Positions 1 to 10,136 of a DNA stretch of 64,000 nt are shown here, piece by piece; within the stretch, counting starts at the first letter, position 1; each line of letters opens with the position of its first letter. The notes beneath the pieces are model-generated. The model ran no database searches. It was not told the DNA's origin and saw nothing but the letters and a program-made list of their open reading frames with translations. Position numbers and translations under genes: made by a program. The stretch lies in NCBI GenBank assembly GCA_024704765.1, contig JAKMXF010000354.1, forward strand, positions 558,690-622,689, in the 5' to 3' direction. The DNA is from Oopsacas minuta. Its lineage: Eukaryota; Porifera; Hexactinellida; Lyssacinosida; Leucopsacidae.

Positions 1-1
1 C

Positions 2-199
2 TCTAACAGCACTGCTATCTCTGATACTTTGGTCAGACTTGGTAGTAAGTTTGATATGATGTTTTCAAAGAGAGCGTTTGTACACTGGTTCATTGGTGAG
101 GGTATGGAAGAAGGAGAGTTCATAGATGCTAGAGAGTCTCTAGAAATTATTACCAGGGACTACACAGAGCTGATTGGAGACAATGATCAGGAATTCTAA
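2..199 (+). CDS. alpha-tubulin, C-terminal end (5' truncated by window)
   Basis: The open frame running in from the window edge ends at TAA 197-199 and encodes the last 65 residues of an alpha-tubulin. KRAFVHWFIGEGMEEGEF matches the near-invariant helix H11-H12 region of alpha-tubulin, which forms microtubule protofilaments with beta-tubulin. It is divergent: the segment usually reading AWARLDHKFDLMYAKR is TLVRLGSKFDMMFSKR here, losing Trp, Asp and His that are almost always kept. The tail is short (about seven residues after the last helix), has no glutamate cluster and ends in Glu-Phe, not Glu-Glu-Tyr. It is probably a specialised paralogue, not the bulk alpha-tubulin. The 5' part lies outside the window. 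Confidence 0.9.
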   Translation, partial: SNSTAISDTLVRLGSKFDMMFSKRAFVHWFIGEGMEEGEFIDARESLEIITRDYTELIGDNDQEF

Positions 200-640
200 A
201 CATTCCATACTCACATACTTGTTTTGTGAGATCTAGATTGTATATTTTGAATAATATTTGTACATGTTGTAATGCTAGTTGTATATATTGTTTATAATGA
301 AGAACATCAAGTCCTTAATAATAGGTTTCTTACTTGCTTGCTGCACTCTGTTCAGTGTTGTTGGGAACTCTTCATGTTTGCTTTAGCAGTTACGTTTTTT
401 GTATTATCTTTATGAATATCTATAAGGCTATTAGCTCTTACGTAATTTGTACATTCAATTATGACCTATACACCTAATAACATTAGCTATTTACCATTGC
501 CAGGTACACCACGAAATATTACTGTAGAGGGGTTTGTAACAGTTAGCTAGTTTCCAGGAGATTTTTATAGAATTTGCATATATTAAAAAGTACAGTGGGC
601 ATGCCCATTAGTAATAGTAGACATGTCCATTAGGTACAGT

Positions 641-730
641 TTCTAGCAGTTTCCAGCAGATTCCAGCAGTTTCCAGTAGTTTCTAGCAGTTTCCAGCAGT
701 TTCTACCATGTTCTACCGTGTCCCACCGTC
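641..730. repeat. 10-bp minisatellite, nine units
   Basis: Nine consecutive 10-bp units in perfect register, consensus TTCCAGCAGT. Units 1-6 differ by one or two bases; units 7-9 drift to TTCTACCATG, TTCTACCGTG and TCCCACCGTC. A related TTTCCAGGAG lies at 551-560. Just upstream (about 600-635) is an imperfect direct repeat of CATGCCCATTAG. The array abuts the left end of the dispersed element. Confidence 0.9.
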
Positions 731-1150
731 ACTATATATATCGAGCATGCTGAATCCGATTTTCACACTTTTGGATTAATCATATGTAAATTTATTGTTG
801 TTTTTATGAATATAAAGTTCACAAATTTCAATATTGTTGTATAATCATACTTTCAATTACTATCTTGGGGTAATCGAGTATGCTGAGTCCGAATATGGTA
901 TTGTAAACAACATATTGTGAATATTTGTTTACTTTTAGGTACATAGCGTAAACAAGTTTCAATATTGTTGTCGAATCATACTTTCAACTACTGTACTGGG
1001 GTAATCGAGCATGTTTAGTCTGAATATTGTAAACAACATCAATATTATTATATCTCAATCGTTGTTTGCCTGTTTGTTTGCCCGTTGAATATCTCGAGGC
1101 TCAATGCGCCGAGTTCATCTCGAAGCAACGAGCCAAAGCCTCGTACTTAA
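729..1150 (+). repeat. dispersed repeat element, copy A
   Basis: This stretch is clearly similar to 19256-19690 over its full length. Both begin TCACTA, then an AT run and a segment containing CATGCTGAATCCGA. Both contain about three diverged tandem subunits marked by TCGAGYATGCTGAGTCCGA-like cores, each followed by GTAAACAA-type sequence, and both end with a (TGTTTG)n stretch and a GC-richer tail. No protein is encoded. The tail hairpin seen in copy B is degraded here and the end reads CTTAAT in place of CTAAT. It is probably a non-autonomous mobile element of unknown class; see copy B. Confidence 0.75.
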
Positions 1151-1977
1151 TTACATTACAATGTACAAATAACTCTAGGGCTCTTTATCTTATCCTCAGC
1201 CTGTAGAATAGGATAATTATTATAATAAATAGATTCTGATAAGAATTCATAGATAGTATATCACTAGTTCAACTTCTTTTAACTTTAACCAGGGCAGGTA
1301 CCCTAAGTGATTTGGATCTGTAAATGGACCCCCTCTGGCCATTTTGGAGGGCGTTCCAATGTCCAATTTATCTTACAGCCTATCACTAAGCCATCTTCCA
1401 CTATAATTCAAGTTTCGCATATGAATACATACATTTAGTCTAATAATTTCAATACAATTCAAATACTTTGGCGCTATCCCTGAGAATAGCGGTATAATTT
1501 TATATGTTCCTAACTTTTGTCCTAAAGTTATTAGATTCCCTTCTATGTATATTACTTTGAATAAGAATTTCGCGTAGATAATGATTTTGTATTTAATGAA
1601 ACCTACTTTGAATTTGGAGGACAAGAGTTCTGATTCCTTTCTAATGATGATTGCATTTGAGTGGCTTGTGTTCATTTTGATTTGTCTTTTTGCAAATATT
1701 ACATTTTAGTTTTCTTTTATACTTTTCATTCCGCCACTTAGTAAATTAGTTCTGGTTCTGCCTTAGTTAGGCCTGGTTGTGCCATTTTTAGCACCCATTC
1801 ATTGTTAATGATTAAGGATTAATTCTGCCTTGCATTAATCAATTTGTGCTATATTTGTATTTGATCTAAGCTTAATCGTGCAATTTCTAGCAGGTTCTAG
1901 AATACTCATACCCTACACCATTCATAAATTCAACAACTTATAATGCGAAATTCTTATTGTATGTAAATTGTTTCCTA

Positions 1978-2007
<30 letters not shown>
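1978..2007. repeat. (GTT)10 microsatellite
   Basis: Ten uninterrupted GTT units followed by a T run, in intergenic DNA. Confidence 0.97.
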
Positions 2008-2008
<1 letters not shown>

Positions 2009-2441
2009 TTTATTACTAAATACGGCCTGAAGGGTCCGTTAATTTGGATAATAAGATATTCTTACAGGTGCAAATAGCTGAGATCAACTAATAGCTTAGT
2101 ATTTATATCTTACATTTAGTAGTTTTGTGGTGAAATTAATAAGTATGCCTTGCATTTATATTTACTATTATTTAACGTGTGTTGTGAGTATTATAGACCA
2201 CTTCGGCATTGACCTTTTATCCAGCAAACAAATCAATCTACTAAAAATGCATTCATCCACAAATTCTTAAATTTTGGGCTGTTAATTGTGCCATATGATT
2301 TGTACAAATTGCGTACTTAGTATTTATCAACCCCTACACAAATTTCCATTGATTTTCAATATATTCCCTGAATTCCACTTATTACCCCCGAAAATAGGCA
2401 GAAATATTCTTCTCTGGTTTTACTATTAGGAAGATTATCAA

Positions 2442-3836
2442 ATGGCCATAACAGCAGAGCTCCACAAGCTGATATCAGAAATCCAACATTTTCTGACAGA
2501 TAGTCTAGCAAAAGAAGTTCTCTCTGAGGATTCTGAAGATAAGAGAGATGATCTCAGTGCTAGGTTAGGGCAATACCTCCAGTCGAGTCAATCTAAGTCT
2601 CTGCCTCGTCTACAGGTTCCTACTAATGACCCTATTCTAAGGGTTAAAACGAGTTCAAACACCGCTACTCCAGAACTGCCGACAGCTCCTCCCCCAGGAC
2701 AAGTGAAGAAGGTATGTACTAAAGATCTGAGTGGGTCCATACTCTATGAAGGAACTATTGAGAAGCTGGGTGGCAAGAACCAAGAGAAATGGCAGAAGAG
2801 ATACTGTATTCTAACACCCACGCATTTATACTTTTTTGAGAACTCTAAGAGTAAGAAGCAGAATAACCAGATATACATACCTGCTTTTACTGTCACCCCT
2901 GTCAAAGAGAAAGGTGACGACAAACACTACTCATTCAGATTAAGTGCCAATAAAGAATCAAAGAGCTATTATTTTCGTGTGAATAATCCTGATACATTCT
3001 CCCAATGGTTACATAATATATCTCAGCTGTCTAAAGGACGTGATTCACTAGGTGTAACAGGTCTCGTAGGGAGAGCAGAAACGATGGTATTCAATCAGGA
3101 TGACGTCATTTCTACTGCTAGCTCATCAGATGAAGGAGGTGATGACAAAACTCTTGGTACGATACGTGAAGATTCTCCTCCTCCTCCTGTTCCTCCTCCA
3201 ACTTCAAGACTTCCTAAGTCTCCTCAGGCAATCAAGAAGTTATCCTCTGGGGGTCCCCCTGCCCCTCCTAACCAACCCCCTCCTCCTAGCAGTCAGCCTC
3301 CTATCATTTTGTCCCATCCTGGAAGTGAACCTCCTACCCATTTGGTACCCTCTGCTCCAGTACAGACCCCTCAGCCTGTTCGTGATATTAGCACTCCCCC
3401 TGTCAGTAACAAACTACTCGAGGATAAACCTCCCCCTCCCCCAACACGCAGGAACACATCTCTATCCTCAGGACCAGGGGTCTCTGTAGAACAGCTACGT
3501 AAAATACAACAGGTTCAGCCTAACTCTATCGCATCTGTAACTGAGGAGAGCTCTGATTCAGGAGAGGTTGTAGTTAATACTGATAGGGTATATGTAACTA
3601 CAGAAGAGGAGGGCTTCCCTTACGACAAGATATACGTCGGTAAATGGGACTTCAAGGGGGAGGAAGGAGATGAGCTCAGCTTCAAGCGAGGAGAGTTGCT
3701 ACTCGTAGCTGACCCTGATGAGTCTTCTACTTGGTGGATAGGTGATTTGCTAGACACTGAAACTCTTAAAGCTCGTGACCAATCTGGTCTATTCTATAGT
3801 GCTTATGTGGAGTCTGCGTTTGTAAAGGTAACCTAG
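2442..3836 (+). CDS. SKAP-like adaptor with PH and SH3 domains
   Basis: A 464-residue, single-exon protein with the architecture of Src kinase-associated phosphoproteins SKAP1/SKAP2: an N-terminal helical segment (about 1-50) like the SKAP dimerisation region, a PH domain (about 97-202, with WQKRYCIL and a C-terminal FSQWLHNI helix), a long proline-rich linker (about 244-340, several PPPPP runs) and a C-terminal SH3 domain (about 398-464, with GDELSFKRGE and a WW pair). The SH3 GLFPSNYV motif is GLFYSAYV, so the conserved Pro is lost. Vertebrate SKAPs couple Src-family kinases and ADAP to integrin activation and actin; the PH domain binds phosphoinositides. The polyproline linker is much longer than in vertebrates. 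AHI1 follows after 214 bp. Confidence 0.85.
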   Translation: MAITAELHKLISEIQHFLTDSLAKEVLSEDSEDKRDDLSARLGQYLQSSQSKSLPRLQVPTNDPILRVKTSSNTATPELPTAPPPGQVKKVCTKDLSGSILYEGTIEKLGGKNQEKWQKRYCILTPTHLYFFENSKSKKQNNQIYIPAFTVTPVKEKGDDKHYSFRLSANKESKSYYFRVNNPDTFSQWLHNISQLSKGRDSLGVTGLVGRAETMVFNQDDVISTASSSDEGGDDKTLGTIREDSPPPPVPPPTSRLPKSPQAIKKLSSGGPPAPPNQPPPPSSQPPIILSHPGSEPPTHLVPSAPVQTPQPVRDISTPPVSNKLLEDKPPPPPTRRNTSLSSGPGVSVEQLRKIQQVQPNSIASVTEESSDSGEVVVNTDRVYVTTEEEGFPYDKIYVGKWDFKGEEGDELSFKRGELLLVADPDESSTWWIGDLLDTETLKARDQSGLFYSAYVESAFVKVT

Positions 3837-4050
3837 TAGTAAACAGATGAATGATGTTTATTTTATTTGTAATGAGTTAGATTTATTTAGCTTGCGTATG
3901 TTGTTCAATATATTTCTGTACAAATGAGTGAAGAATTTTAATAATTTTTCATGTTTGAGACAATTCAAATGAACATTGAACCATCAACTTTGCAGTACAG
4001 CACACATGATTCATTTGCAATTATTTATTCAGCTTATTTGAAGGGTAAAT

Positions 4051-6702
4051 ATGGCAACCGTAGATGATCTGCCTATAACTATTGCTTCCCCTGAAGACAT
4101 TACGTCATCAGAATATGATGTATGCCAATCCCCTGTCTCTCAAACCTCTGCAGAATACATACAACGTACTCCTTCTCCTGAGGGAGAGAGATATCCTATT
4201 AGAAGGTTAGAACCAATAGAAAGATTTTCCCATAGAGGTAAATTCAAACAGAGAATTAATAAGATAAAATTCAAACGCAAACCCAGCATGGTACAGGAGC
4301 ATCCTCTTGAATCCCCCTCTCTATCAGATACCCCTCTTAATGAACCGCAGGTCCCTGGTGTCAATCTGACCTCTGGTGACCTTACACATGTTGACACATC
4401 ACTTGGTGATATAATCAATGATTACGAAGCATACTCAAGAGTTGTATCAGAAGAACCAATAACCTCTGAACCTATTCCTGTATCCTCCTTAGACCTATCT
4501 ATCTACACAAGTAATGTACTGTGCATAAAGATATTAGGCAGTGATTCTTTGAAGCCTCATATCTCCCTCTCACATCCTCTTGTTAAAGTAACACTCTATT
4601 GTGACAAGACGTGTGCTTATTTCAAAAAGAGTGAGAAAAACCGCGCGGTTTCATTCTTCTACGAGACAGCAAATGATAATGTGGATTATATTCTGCCTCA
4701 ACTCACAGAACCTGCGGTTGTTAACACTTCTAACAAGTTCACGCCTCGCTGGGTAGAGGAACTTGTGTTTAATGAGGACCTATCATACCTGTTGTCCTCT
4801 ACCTCGTTAGTGCTACTCTTTGAAATGCTAGAGTTTAAAGAGAGATCTATATTAGCCTCTTATCCAAAGAGACAAGGATGGAGGCATATAGCTTGGGCGT
4901 TCCTTAAGCTACGGGGTGCTAATAACCGCGTAAACTTGGAACAGAGACTTCGCTTACAATTGTATTGCTATCCTAACAGACAACATACTGAGTCACGAGA
5001 TGATAGAGGTTTTCAGGCTTGGTACCATGGACATCGAATTAAATATCCCTCTACCCTACATGTTACAGCTAAACCAGTGCTAATGCAACAGAATACAGTA
5101 GCAGCTCTACGATCATGTGCTCCTAACCAACCAGAGATAGCAGCAGCACGACTCAAGACTCCTCCCTCCTCTCTCCAAACCAGTTGGAGTAGACAAGTTG
5201 GAGAGAAGTGTCAGGTCCCTAACACCCCTCTCCTCTCCTTTTCCCTGTCAGGTTCTGGAGGATCTGTACTCAAATTCTCTCCAGATGGTAACCATTTAGC
5301 TGTTTCAGTTGCTCTAGGGGAACAGAGTGAAGTATGTGTGTATGATGTTCCTTCCTGTGACGAGGGGGCGAAACTCAAAGGGCACCAGGGTCTTATATAT
5401 GACATCTCTTGGTCTCCTCGTTCCCTCCTCCTCGTAACAGCCTCTCAAGACACAACAGCTCGTGTCTGGTCTCTATCAGACTCAGATAATCATGTATCCT
5501 GCTATAAAATGCTACCACATCCCTCTTTCGTATACGCTTGTAGCTTCCATCCCTCCTCAGAGGTAATCTTACTAACAGCTGGTTTTGACAGAGTGGTTAG
5601 AGTATGGGGTATATCAGCATTGGGTGTAAACTCTAGTCAGATCTTGAGAGAATTCAGATCTCATTCAGGATATATAAACTGTCTGACTTTTGATATGATA
5701 GGTGTCAAGATGTTCTCTGGAGACAGTGAGGGGTGTGTTTATATATGGCAGATGTCATTAAGTAGTAGCAGTAGTTCCCCCTGTGTTGAAGAGGTAGGGA
5801 CCTGGAGAGAATTAGACATGATAGATTTGAAGGAAATTAGAGGAATATCTATTAGGAGTATATTCCCTATTGAAAGGAGATTATTACTACATACTAATGA
5901 CGGAGCCCTTAGACTTGTTGACATGAGGAGACAGGGTGTACTCAAGCGATACCTTGTAGACTCCCCAAACAAGCACCCCCTCTCGCGTTGTACTATATCC
6001 CCTTGTTCCACTAACATATATTTAGGAACTGATACAGAACTGTGTGTATGGAATATTGAGAATGAAAGTAAGATACATAGCTTATCTCTAGAGCAGTTAA
6101 CTATACCATCTGCTAGTATAGTATGTGTAGATTACCATCCATTAGACCACATTATAGCAATGTGTACTTATGGAACATCTGGTTCTATCTTGATATCTAA
6201 ATACACTCCTCAAATTTACAGTTATAATAGTGCTATATCAGGCACAGCTCCCACTTTACCGTCTGTATGTGGAGATACGTTAAATGACACAGCTATGGTA
6301 GTGATGAAAGATAAAATTAGACAGAGACTCAACTCCATCCCGTCATCTCATCACCTCCTTCCCACTGCTAACAGGAGACCTGTCAGCACCAGCTGGGACT
6401 CCCTAGGATCCCTCACGACCTCTCCTCCCCCTCTATTCAGGGGTCATGTTACCACACAAACAGAAGATAAATTAGATGAATTATTCGAGTCTCCATCTAA
6501 GTTTATGGACTCAGAACTAACTTTAGAAATGTTAGAAAGATCTGTTGATATTAAGGAACATACCCTAGTGAGGTATCACACACCCCTGTACTCTACCTCT
6601 GACTCTGAGGGAGGGGAGAGGGTCAAGAGGTCAGGTGCCAGGAGGAGGAGGTCTATTCACAAACAGAGAGCAGCTAACATGCAGTCTATCCCAGCAGAAT
6701 GA
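4051..6702 (+). CDS. AHI1: Jouberin (AHI1), WD40 ciliary transition-zone protein
   Basis: An 883-residue, single-exon frame. An acidic/basic disordered N-terminus is followed by the AHI1-specific C2-like region (about 150-345, with HPLVKVTLYC, KFTPRWVEEL and WRHIAWAFLKL) and a WD40 propeller (about 396-725; GHQGLIYDISWSP and DTTARVWSL are typical blades). A basic, Ser-rich C-terminus follows. The C-terminal SH3 domain of vertebrate Jouberin is absent and the protein is about 300 residues shorter than the human one. AHI1 works at the ciliary transition zone in the tectonic/MKS-NPHP network, so its presence implies a ciliated organism. STX16 starts only 124 bp downstream on the same strand. Confidence 0.93.
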   Translation: MATVDDLPITIASPEDITSSEYDVCQSPVSQTSAEYIQRTPSPEGERYPIRRLEPIERFSHRGKFKQRINKIKFKRKPSMVQEHPLESPSLSDTPLNEPQVPGVNLTSGDLTHVDTSLGDIINDYEAYSRVVSEEPITSEPIPVSSLDLSIYTSNVLCIKILGSDSLKPHISLSHPLVKVTLYCDKTCAYFKKSEKNRAVSFFYETANDNVDYILPQLTEPAVVNTSNKFTPRWVEELVFNEDLSYLLSSTSLVLLFEMLEFKERSILASYPKRQGWRHIAWAFLKLRGANNRVNLEQRLRLQLYCYPNRQHTESRDDRGFQAWYHGHRIKYPSTLHVTAKPVLMQQNTVAALRSCAPNQPEIAAARLKTPPSSLQTSWSRQVGEKCQVPNTPLLSFSLSGSGGSVLKFSPDGNHLAVSVALGEQSEVCVYDVPSCDEGAKLKGHQGLIYDISWSPRSLLLVTASQDTTARVWSLSDSDNHVSCYKMLPHPSFVYACSFHPSSEVILLTAGFDRVVRVWGISALGVNSSQILREFRSHSGYINCLTFDMIGVKMFSGDSEGCVYIWQMSLSSSSSSPCVEEVGTWRELDMIDLKEIRGISIRSIFPIERRLLLHTNDGALRLVDMRRQGVLKRYLVDSPNKHPLSRCTISPCSTNIYLGTDTELCVWNIENESKIHSLSLEQLTIPSASIVCVDYHPLDHIIAMCTYGTSGSILISKYTPQIYSYNSAISGTAPTLPSVCGDTLNDTAMVVMKDKIRQRLNSIPSSHHLLPTANRRPVSTSWDSLGSLTTSPPPLFRGHVTTQTEDKLDELFESPSKFMDSELTLEMLERSVDIKEHTLVRYHTPLYSTSDSEGGERVKRSGARRRRSIHKQRAANMQSIPAE

Positions 6703-6826
6703 CGTCATACTAATACCCGGTCACTTTTAATATTGTGCTGTACTTTTATTAAATTATTCAATAAGTAATGTAGTATGAGTATTAATTAGATTATAATGAT
6801 GTTATTGGTATAATTAGTTATAAGAA

Positions 6827-7969
6827 ATGGAACATCTTCAGCCACGAGTTATCCATCGTGACCTTACTCCCAGGTTCAAACAATGGCGTAATATATATCA
6901 TTCTACTACTCATTCAGATGACAGACAAGATGACACGATTGCTCTAGTTATTGGTACAACAGGATCTGATAGGATTCGACCTGGTTCTCCATCTTCTAAA
7001 CCTCCTCCTGGTTGGATAGGGGCCCTTAAGGAGGTGCAGTATAACATGCAACGGACCCGTGATAAGATAAGACTCTTGAAATCTCTTCATGATAAACATC
7101 TGCATCAACCTACCATCTCATTTGAACTAGGGACTGCAGACCAGGAACAAGAGATTGAGATAATAACTGCAGATATAACTAAGTTATTCCATCAGAGTTA
7201 TAAGAACTTACAACTAATCACTGCATACACCAAGCAGCCTGGTTCCCAGCAGGAGGTTAGACTAGCTAAGAATGTTATGCATGCTGTAGCCTCTGAGATG
7301 CAGGAGCTTAGTACTGATTTTAAAATCAGTCAGTCTGTTTACCTGAAGAAGAGGAAGAGACGGGAAGAACAAGCTGGTCAGCTGATGGATAGCAACTTCT
7401 CAAGAGGTGAGGTTAATTCAATGGATTAGTTATTATCAAAAGTTCTGATGGATATAGTTTCATGAAAATTTATATACACATAGTACAGTGAAACAAACCG
7501 TTTATGCAGGTTACACTATACATACGTATAATATTATATTTTTATAGGAGGAGCTAATTTCGCAGATGATTTGAATTTGTCTACGGAGGCAGACATTCAA
7601 GAGGATATGTACGTGGTAGACAAAGGGTTCACTGGTAATCAGCTGATGCTGGTACAGAAGGACACACAAATCCTACAACACAGAGATAAAGAGATACAGA
7701 GTATCGTGACGTCATTAGAAGACATCAGTGAGATGTTCAAAGATATGAGTACCATGGTATTGGACCAAGGTACTATTTTAGACCGTATTGACTATAATAT
7801 TGAGTCTACAGCTACTAAAATATCTGAGGCTAAAGTTCAACTTGTCAAAGCAGAAAAGATTCAGAAAAGATCTCGGTATTTGTACGTTATAATAGTATTG
7901 ACTTGTGTTCTAGCACTAATAGTAGTTATCTTCATCGTTCTCAAGGTCTTAAATATTGGTGTGTTTTAA
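6827..7969 (+). CDS. STX16: Syntaxin-16, Qa-SNARE
   Basis: Two exons: 6827-7406 and 7548-7969. The 141-bp GT-AG intron (GTGAGG ... TTATAG) falls in phase 1 and joining gives 333 residues. The product has the syntaxin-16 features SLHDKHL and the Habc bundle (about 60-190), a Qa-SNARE helix (about 224-285) with zero-layer Gln in DQGTILDRIDYN, and a C-terminal transmembrane anchor (about 303-327). STX16 mediates endosome-to-trans-Golgi fusion with STX6, VTI1A and VAMP4. Reading straight through the intron hits a stop at 7429, so splicing is needed for a membrane-anchored SNARE. The start at 6827 lies nine bases after a TTAG. Confidence 0.93.
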
Positions 7970-8393
7970 TGATCTGCTTATTTGATGAGGCATGGATGAA
8001 AATATCATTTAATTGTTATATTGATAAATGAATTAGTCTACATTTGTTCATTACCTGCAATATTACTACGTGTATATCAAATTCAACACTAAAGTTTATT
8101 GTTTATTTTCATTTTGGATTGGAGGTAGCATGAATAACATGCAACATAAACTTTATCTCATGTGATATATGCTTCATCATATTGGCTTTATTACTGTCCC
8201 TATTTCAAATGTTTTAAATCATGTGATTATGTTTATACAACAATAGTTCGTATATAAGAGAGTTCCTAGTGTGAAACTGTGAATCGCATTTTTTATGTAC
8301 CTCAAATATTACTGATATAGCTAGTAGTAAAATTTATTCATCAACTCATCTGTACATGTTATTTATTATTCATTAGCCTGTCTGTGAGTAGTT
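7970..8393. other. STX16-desaturase intergenic region
   Basis: 424 bp with no gene. It contains a TATATAAG at 8251-8258 that could be a core promoter element for the desaturase, and an acceptor-like CATTAG 17 bases before that gene's ATG. Nothing else stands out. Confidence 0.5.
8251..8258 (+). promoter_or_regulatory. possible TATA box
   Basis: TATATAAG lies 136 bp upstream of the desaturase ATG. It matches a TATA consensus, but AT-rich DNA makes chance matches common, so support is weak. Confidence 0.25.
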
Positions 8394-9782
8394 ATGCCAG
8401 TATTGAAGGAAGATACCACTGATGGGAACCCAGAATTACATCTACGTTCGAATAAATACACTGAACCCGTCACTGTCATTGCAAATGGAGATAAGAAGTG
8501 GCCTGTATACAGAATGTCAGAAGTATCAGAGCACAGCTGGAAGCATCAGAGGAAATGGGTTGTTATTCGTAGAGGTGTGTATGACATAACTAACTGGCTC
8601 TATAAACATCCTGGAGGTCCATGGGTGCTGAAAAACTACGCTGGACAGGATGGTACCACTGCATTCCTCTCTTTCCATAAGGACTTGTCTGTTGTTGAGA
8701 AGTATATGAGGACATATCAGATTGGTGTACTTGATGAGGAAGATAGGAAAGCGCTGCAGGATACCCCAATAGCATATGAATTTGCTGATTTGACAAAGAA
8801 AGCTCACGACATGGGATTATTCAAGACAAATTTCTTTTTCTATGCCTGTGTATTCGTGCATATTATCATACTAGAGGTATTAGGCTTCTATATCTTGCAT
8901 AAGATAGGTTACAAGTCCTGGCTAGGGTATTTGCTAGCTGCTATTCTCCTATCATCATCACAGGCACAGGCTGGCTGGCTACAACATGATTTCGGACATC
9001 TTTCAGTACTAAAGAGCAGTAGATTGAATCATATGGCACACAAGTTCGTTATCGGCTTCATGAAGGGTGCGGCAGCTTCTTGGTGGAACTGGAGACATTA
9101 TAGACATCACTCTAAGCCCAACGTAGTAGTGAAGGATCCTGATATCACCTTCCCAGAGCTATTCATTTTCGGCAAAAACTTTCCAATTTTATGGGCTAAG
9201 AAACACAAAATAGCTCGATACTATCAATGGCAACATTTATACTTTTTTTTTCTAGGACCTCCAATGCTCTTACCAGTGTATTTCCATTACGAGATAACTC
9301 GTCACGTTATCAAATACAAGCAATGGATGGACCTGTTCCTGATGGGTATGTTCTTAGTCAGGTTTATAGGGATAGCTTCATATTCTTTAGGGATAGGGGG
9401 AGGACTTGGTTTGTACATGTTTGTGAGGTTCTTAGAAAGTCATTGGTTTACATGGGCTACACAGATGTCACATATTCCAATGCATGTGTCATATGATGAA
9501 AAAAATGATTGGCCAACCCTCCAGACCCTTGCCTCTACTAACGTGTCTGCTACTGCATTTACCAGCTGGTGGAGCGGACATCTCAATTATCAAATCGAGC
9601 ACCATCTCTTCCCTACAATGCCACGACATAATTTCTGCAAAATAGCTCCACACGTAAAGGAATTCTGCGAAAAGAATCACCTTACTTACACAGTCAAGAC
9701 TACCTATCGAGCCTTTGCTGATATCGTATTGAGTATGCGAGAATCTGGAGACTTGTGGTACAACACTTTCTACGAGATGTGA
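8394..9782 (+). CDS. cytochrome b5-fused front-end fatty acid desaturase (FADS type)
   Basis: A 462-residue, single-exon protein. An N-terminal cytochrome b5 domain carries the haem motif HPGG (about 72-75), followed by a desaturase with hydrophobic segments and three histidine boxes: HDFGH (198), HYRHH (235) and QIEHH (400). Gln in the third box in place of His is the signature of front-end (delta-4/5/6) desaturases. The enzyme introduces double bases near the carboxyl end of acyl-CoAs in the ER (double bonds between the carboxyl group and an existing double bond), using electrons from the fused b5. Regioselectivity cannot be read from sequence. Sponges make unusual 5,9-unsaturated long-chain acids, so a delta-5-type role is possible but inferred. 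Confidence 0.93.
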   Translation: MPVLKEDTTDGNPELHLRSNKYTEPVTVIANGDKKWPVYRMSEVSEHSWKHQRKWVVIRRGVYDITNWLYKHPGGPWVLKNYAGQDGTTAFLSFHKDLSVVEKYMRTYQIGVLDEEDRKALQDTPIAYEFADLTKKAHDMGLFKTNFFFYACVFVHIIILEVLGFYILHKIGYKSWLGYLLAAILLSSSQAQAGWLQHDFGHLSVLKSSRLNHMAHKFVIGFMKGAAASWWNWRHYRHHSKPNVVVKDPDITFPELFIFGKNFPILWAKKHKIARYYQWQHLYFFFLGPPMLLPVYFHYEITRHVIKYKQWMDLFLMGMFLVRFIGIASYSLGIGGGLGLYMFVRFLESHWFTWATQMSHIPMHVSYDEKNDWPTLQTLASTNVSATAFTSWWSGHLNYQIEHHLFPTMPRHNFCKIAPHVKEFCEKNHLTYTVKTTYRAFADIVLSMRESGDLWYNTFYEM

Positions 9783-10136
9783 CTACAGACGGTACTTATT
9801 TTTTAGTTTTATTATCGAAATAATTTTTAGGTTAAAAGCGAAACTTTTCACTTTACAACTTTTGTTGTTAGTCACTTATTTTGACTATTTTTGCTAGTAT
9901 AGCTTAGTTTTATAACATTTCCTCATAAATATAGTTTTTATATAATTTTAACCGATTCGCTAAAGTTTAATCACTTATCCATGGTTAGAACACCAACAAT
10001 TCCCAGACATCTTTTGTACAATTTGTTATTATTTTTCAATCCCTCTCCTTTGTCCCTCTGTTCATACATCCATTATCATACAATGATTTTGACTTCATCA
10101 GGTTGTTATTTAGTAAAAGAATTACAAACATAAGGA
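9783..10136. other. desaturase-ribokinase intergenic region
   Basis: 354 bp of AT-rich sequence. I see no gene or clear repeat. A TTAG lies 23 bases before the ribokinase ATG. Confidence 0.5.

Larger units (their letters stand above)
200..2441. other. 2.2-kb intergenic region, repeat-rich
   Basis: No convincing gene. It holds the 10-bp minisatellite (641-730), a dispersed element copy (729-1150) and a GTT microsatellite (1978-2007), all listed separately. A 100-codon frame on the minus strand near 1373-1675 has no family resemblance and is probably chance. The last 30 bases before the SKAP-like start are pyrimidine-rich and end in TTAG. Confidence 0.6.

Noticed and set aside
1373-1675. 100-codon minus-strand frame
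   Set aside because: No motif, signal peptide or domain; lies in repeat-rich intergenic DNA.
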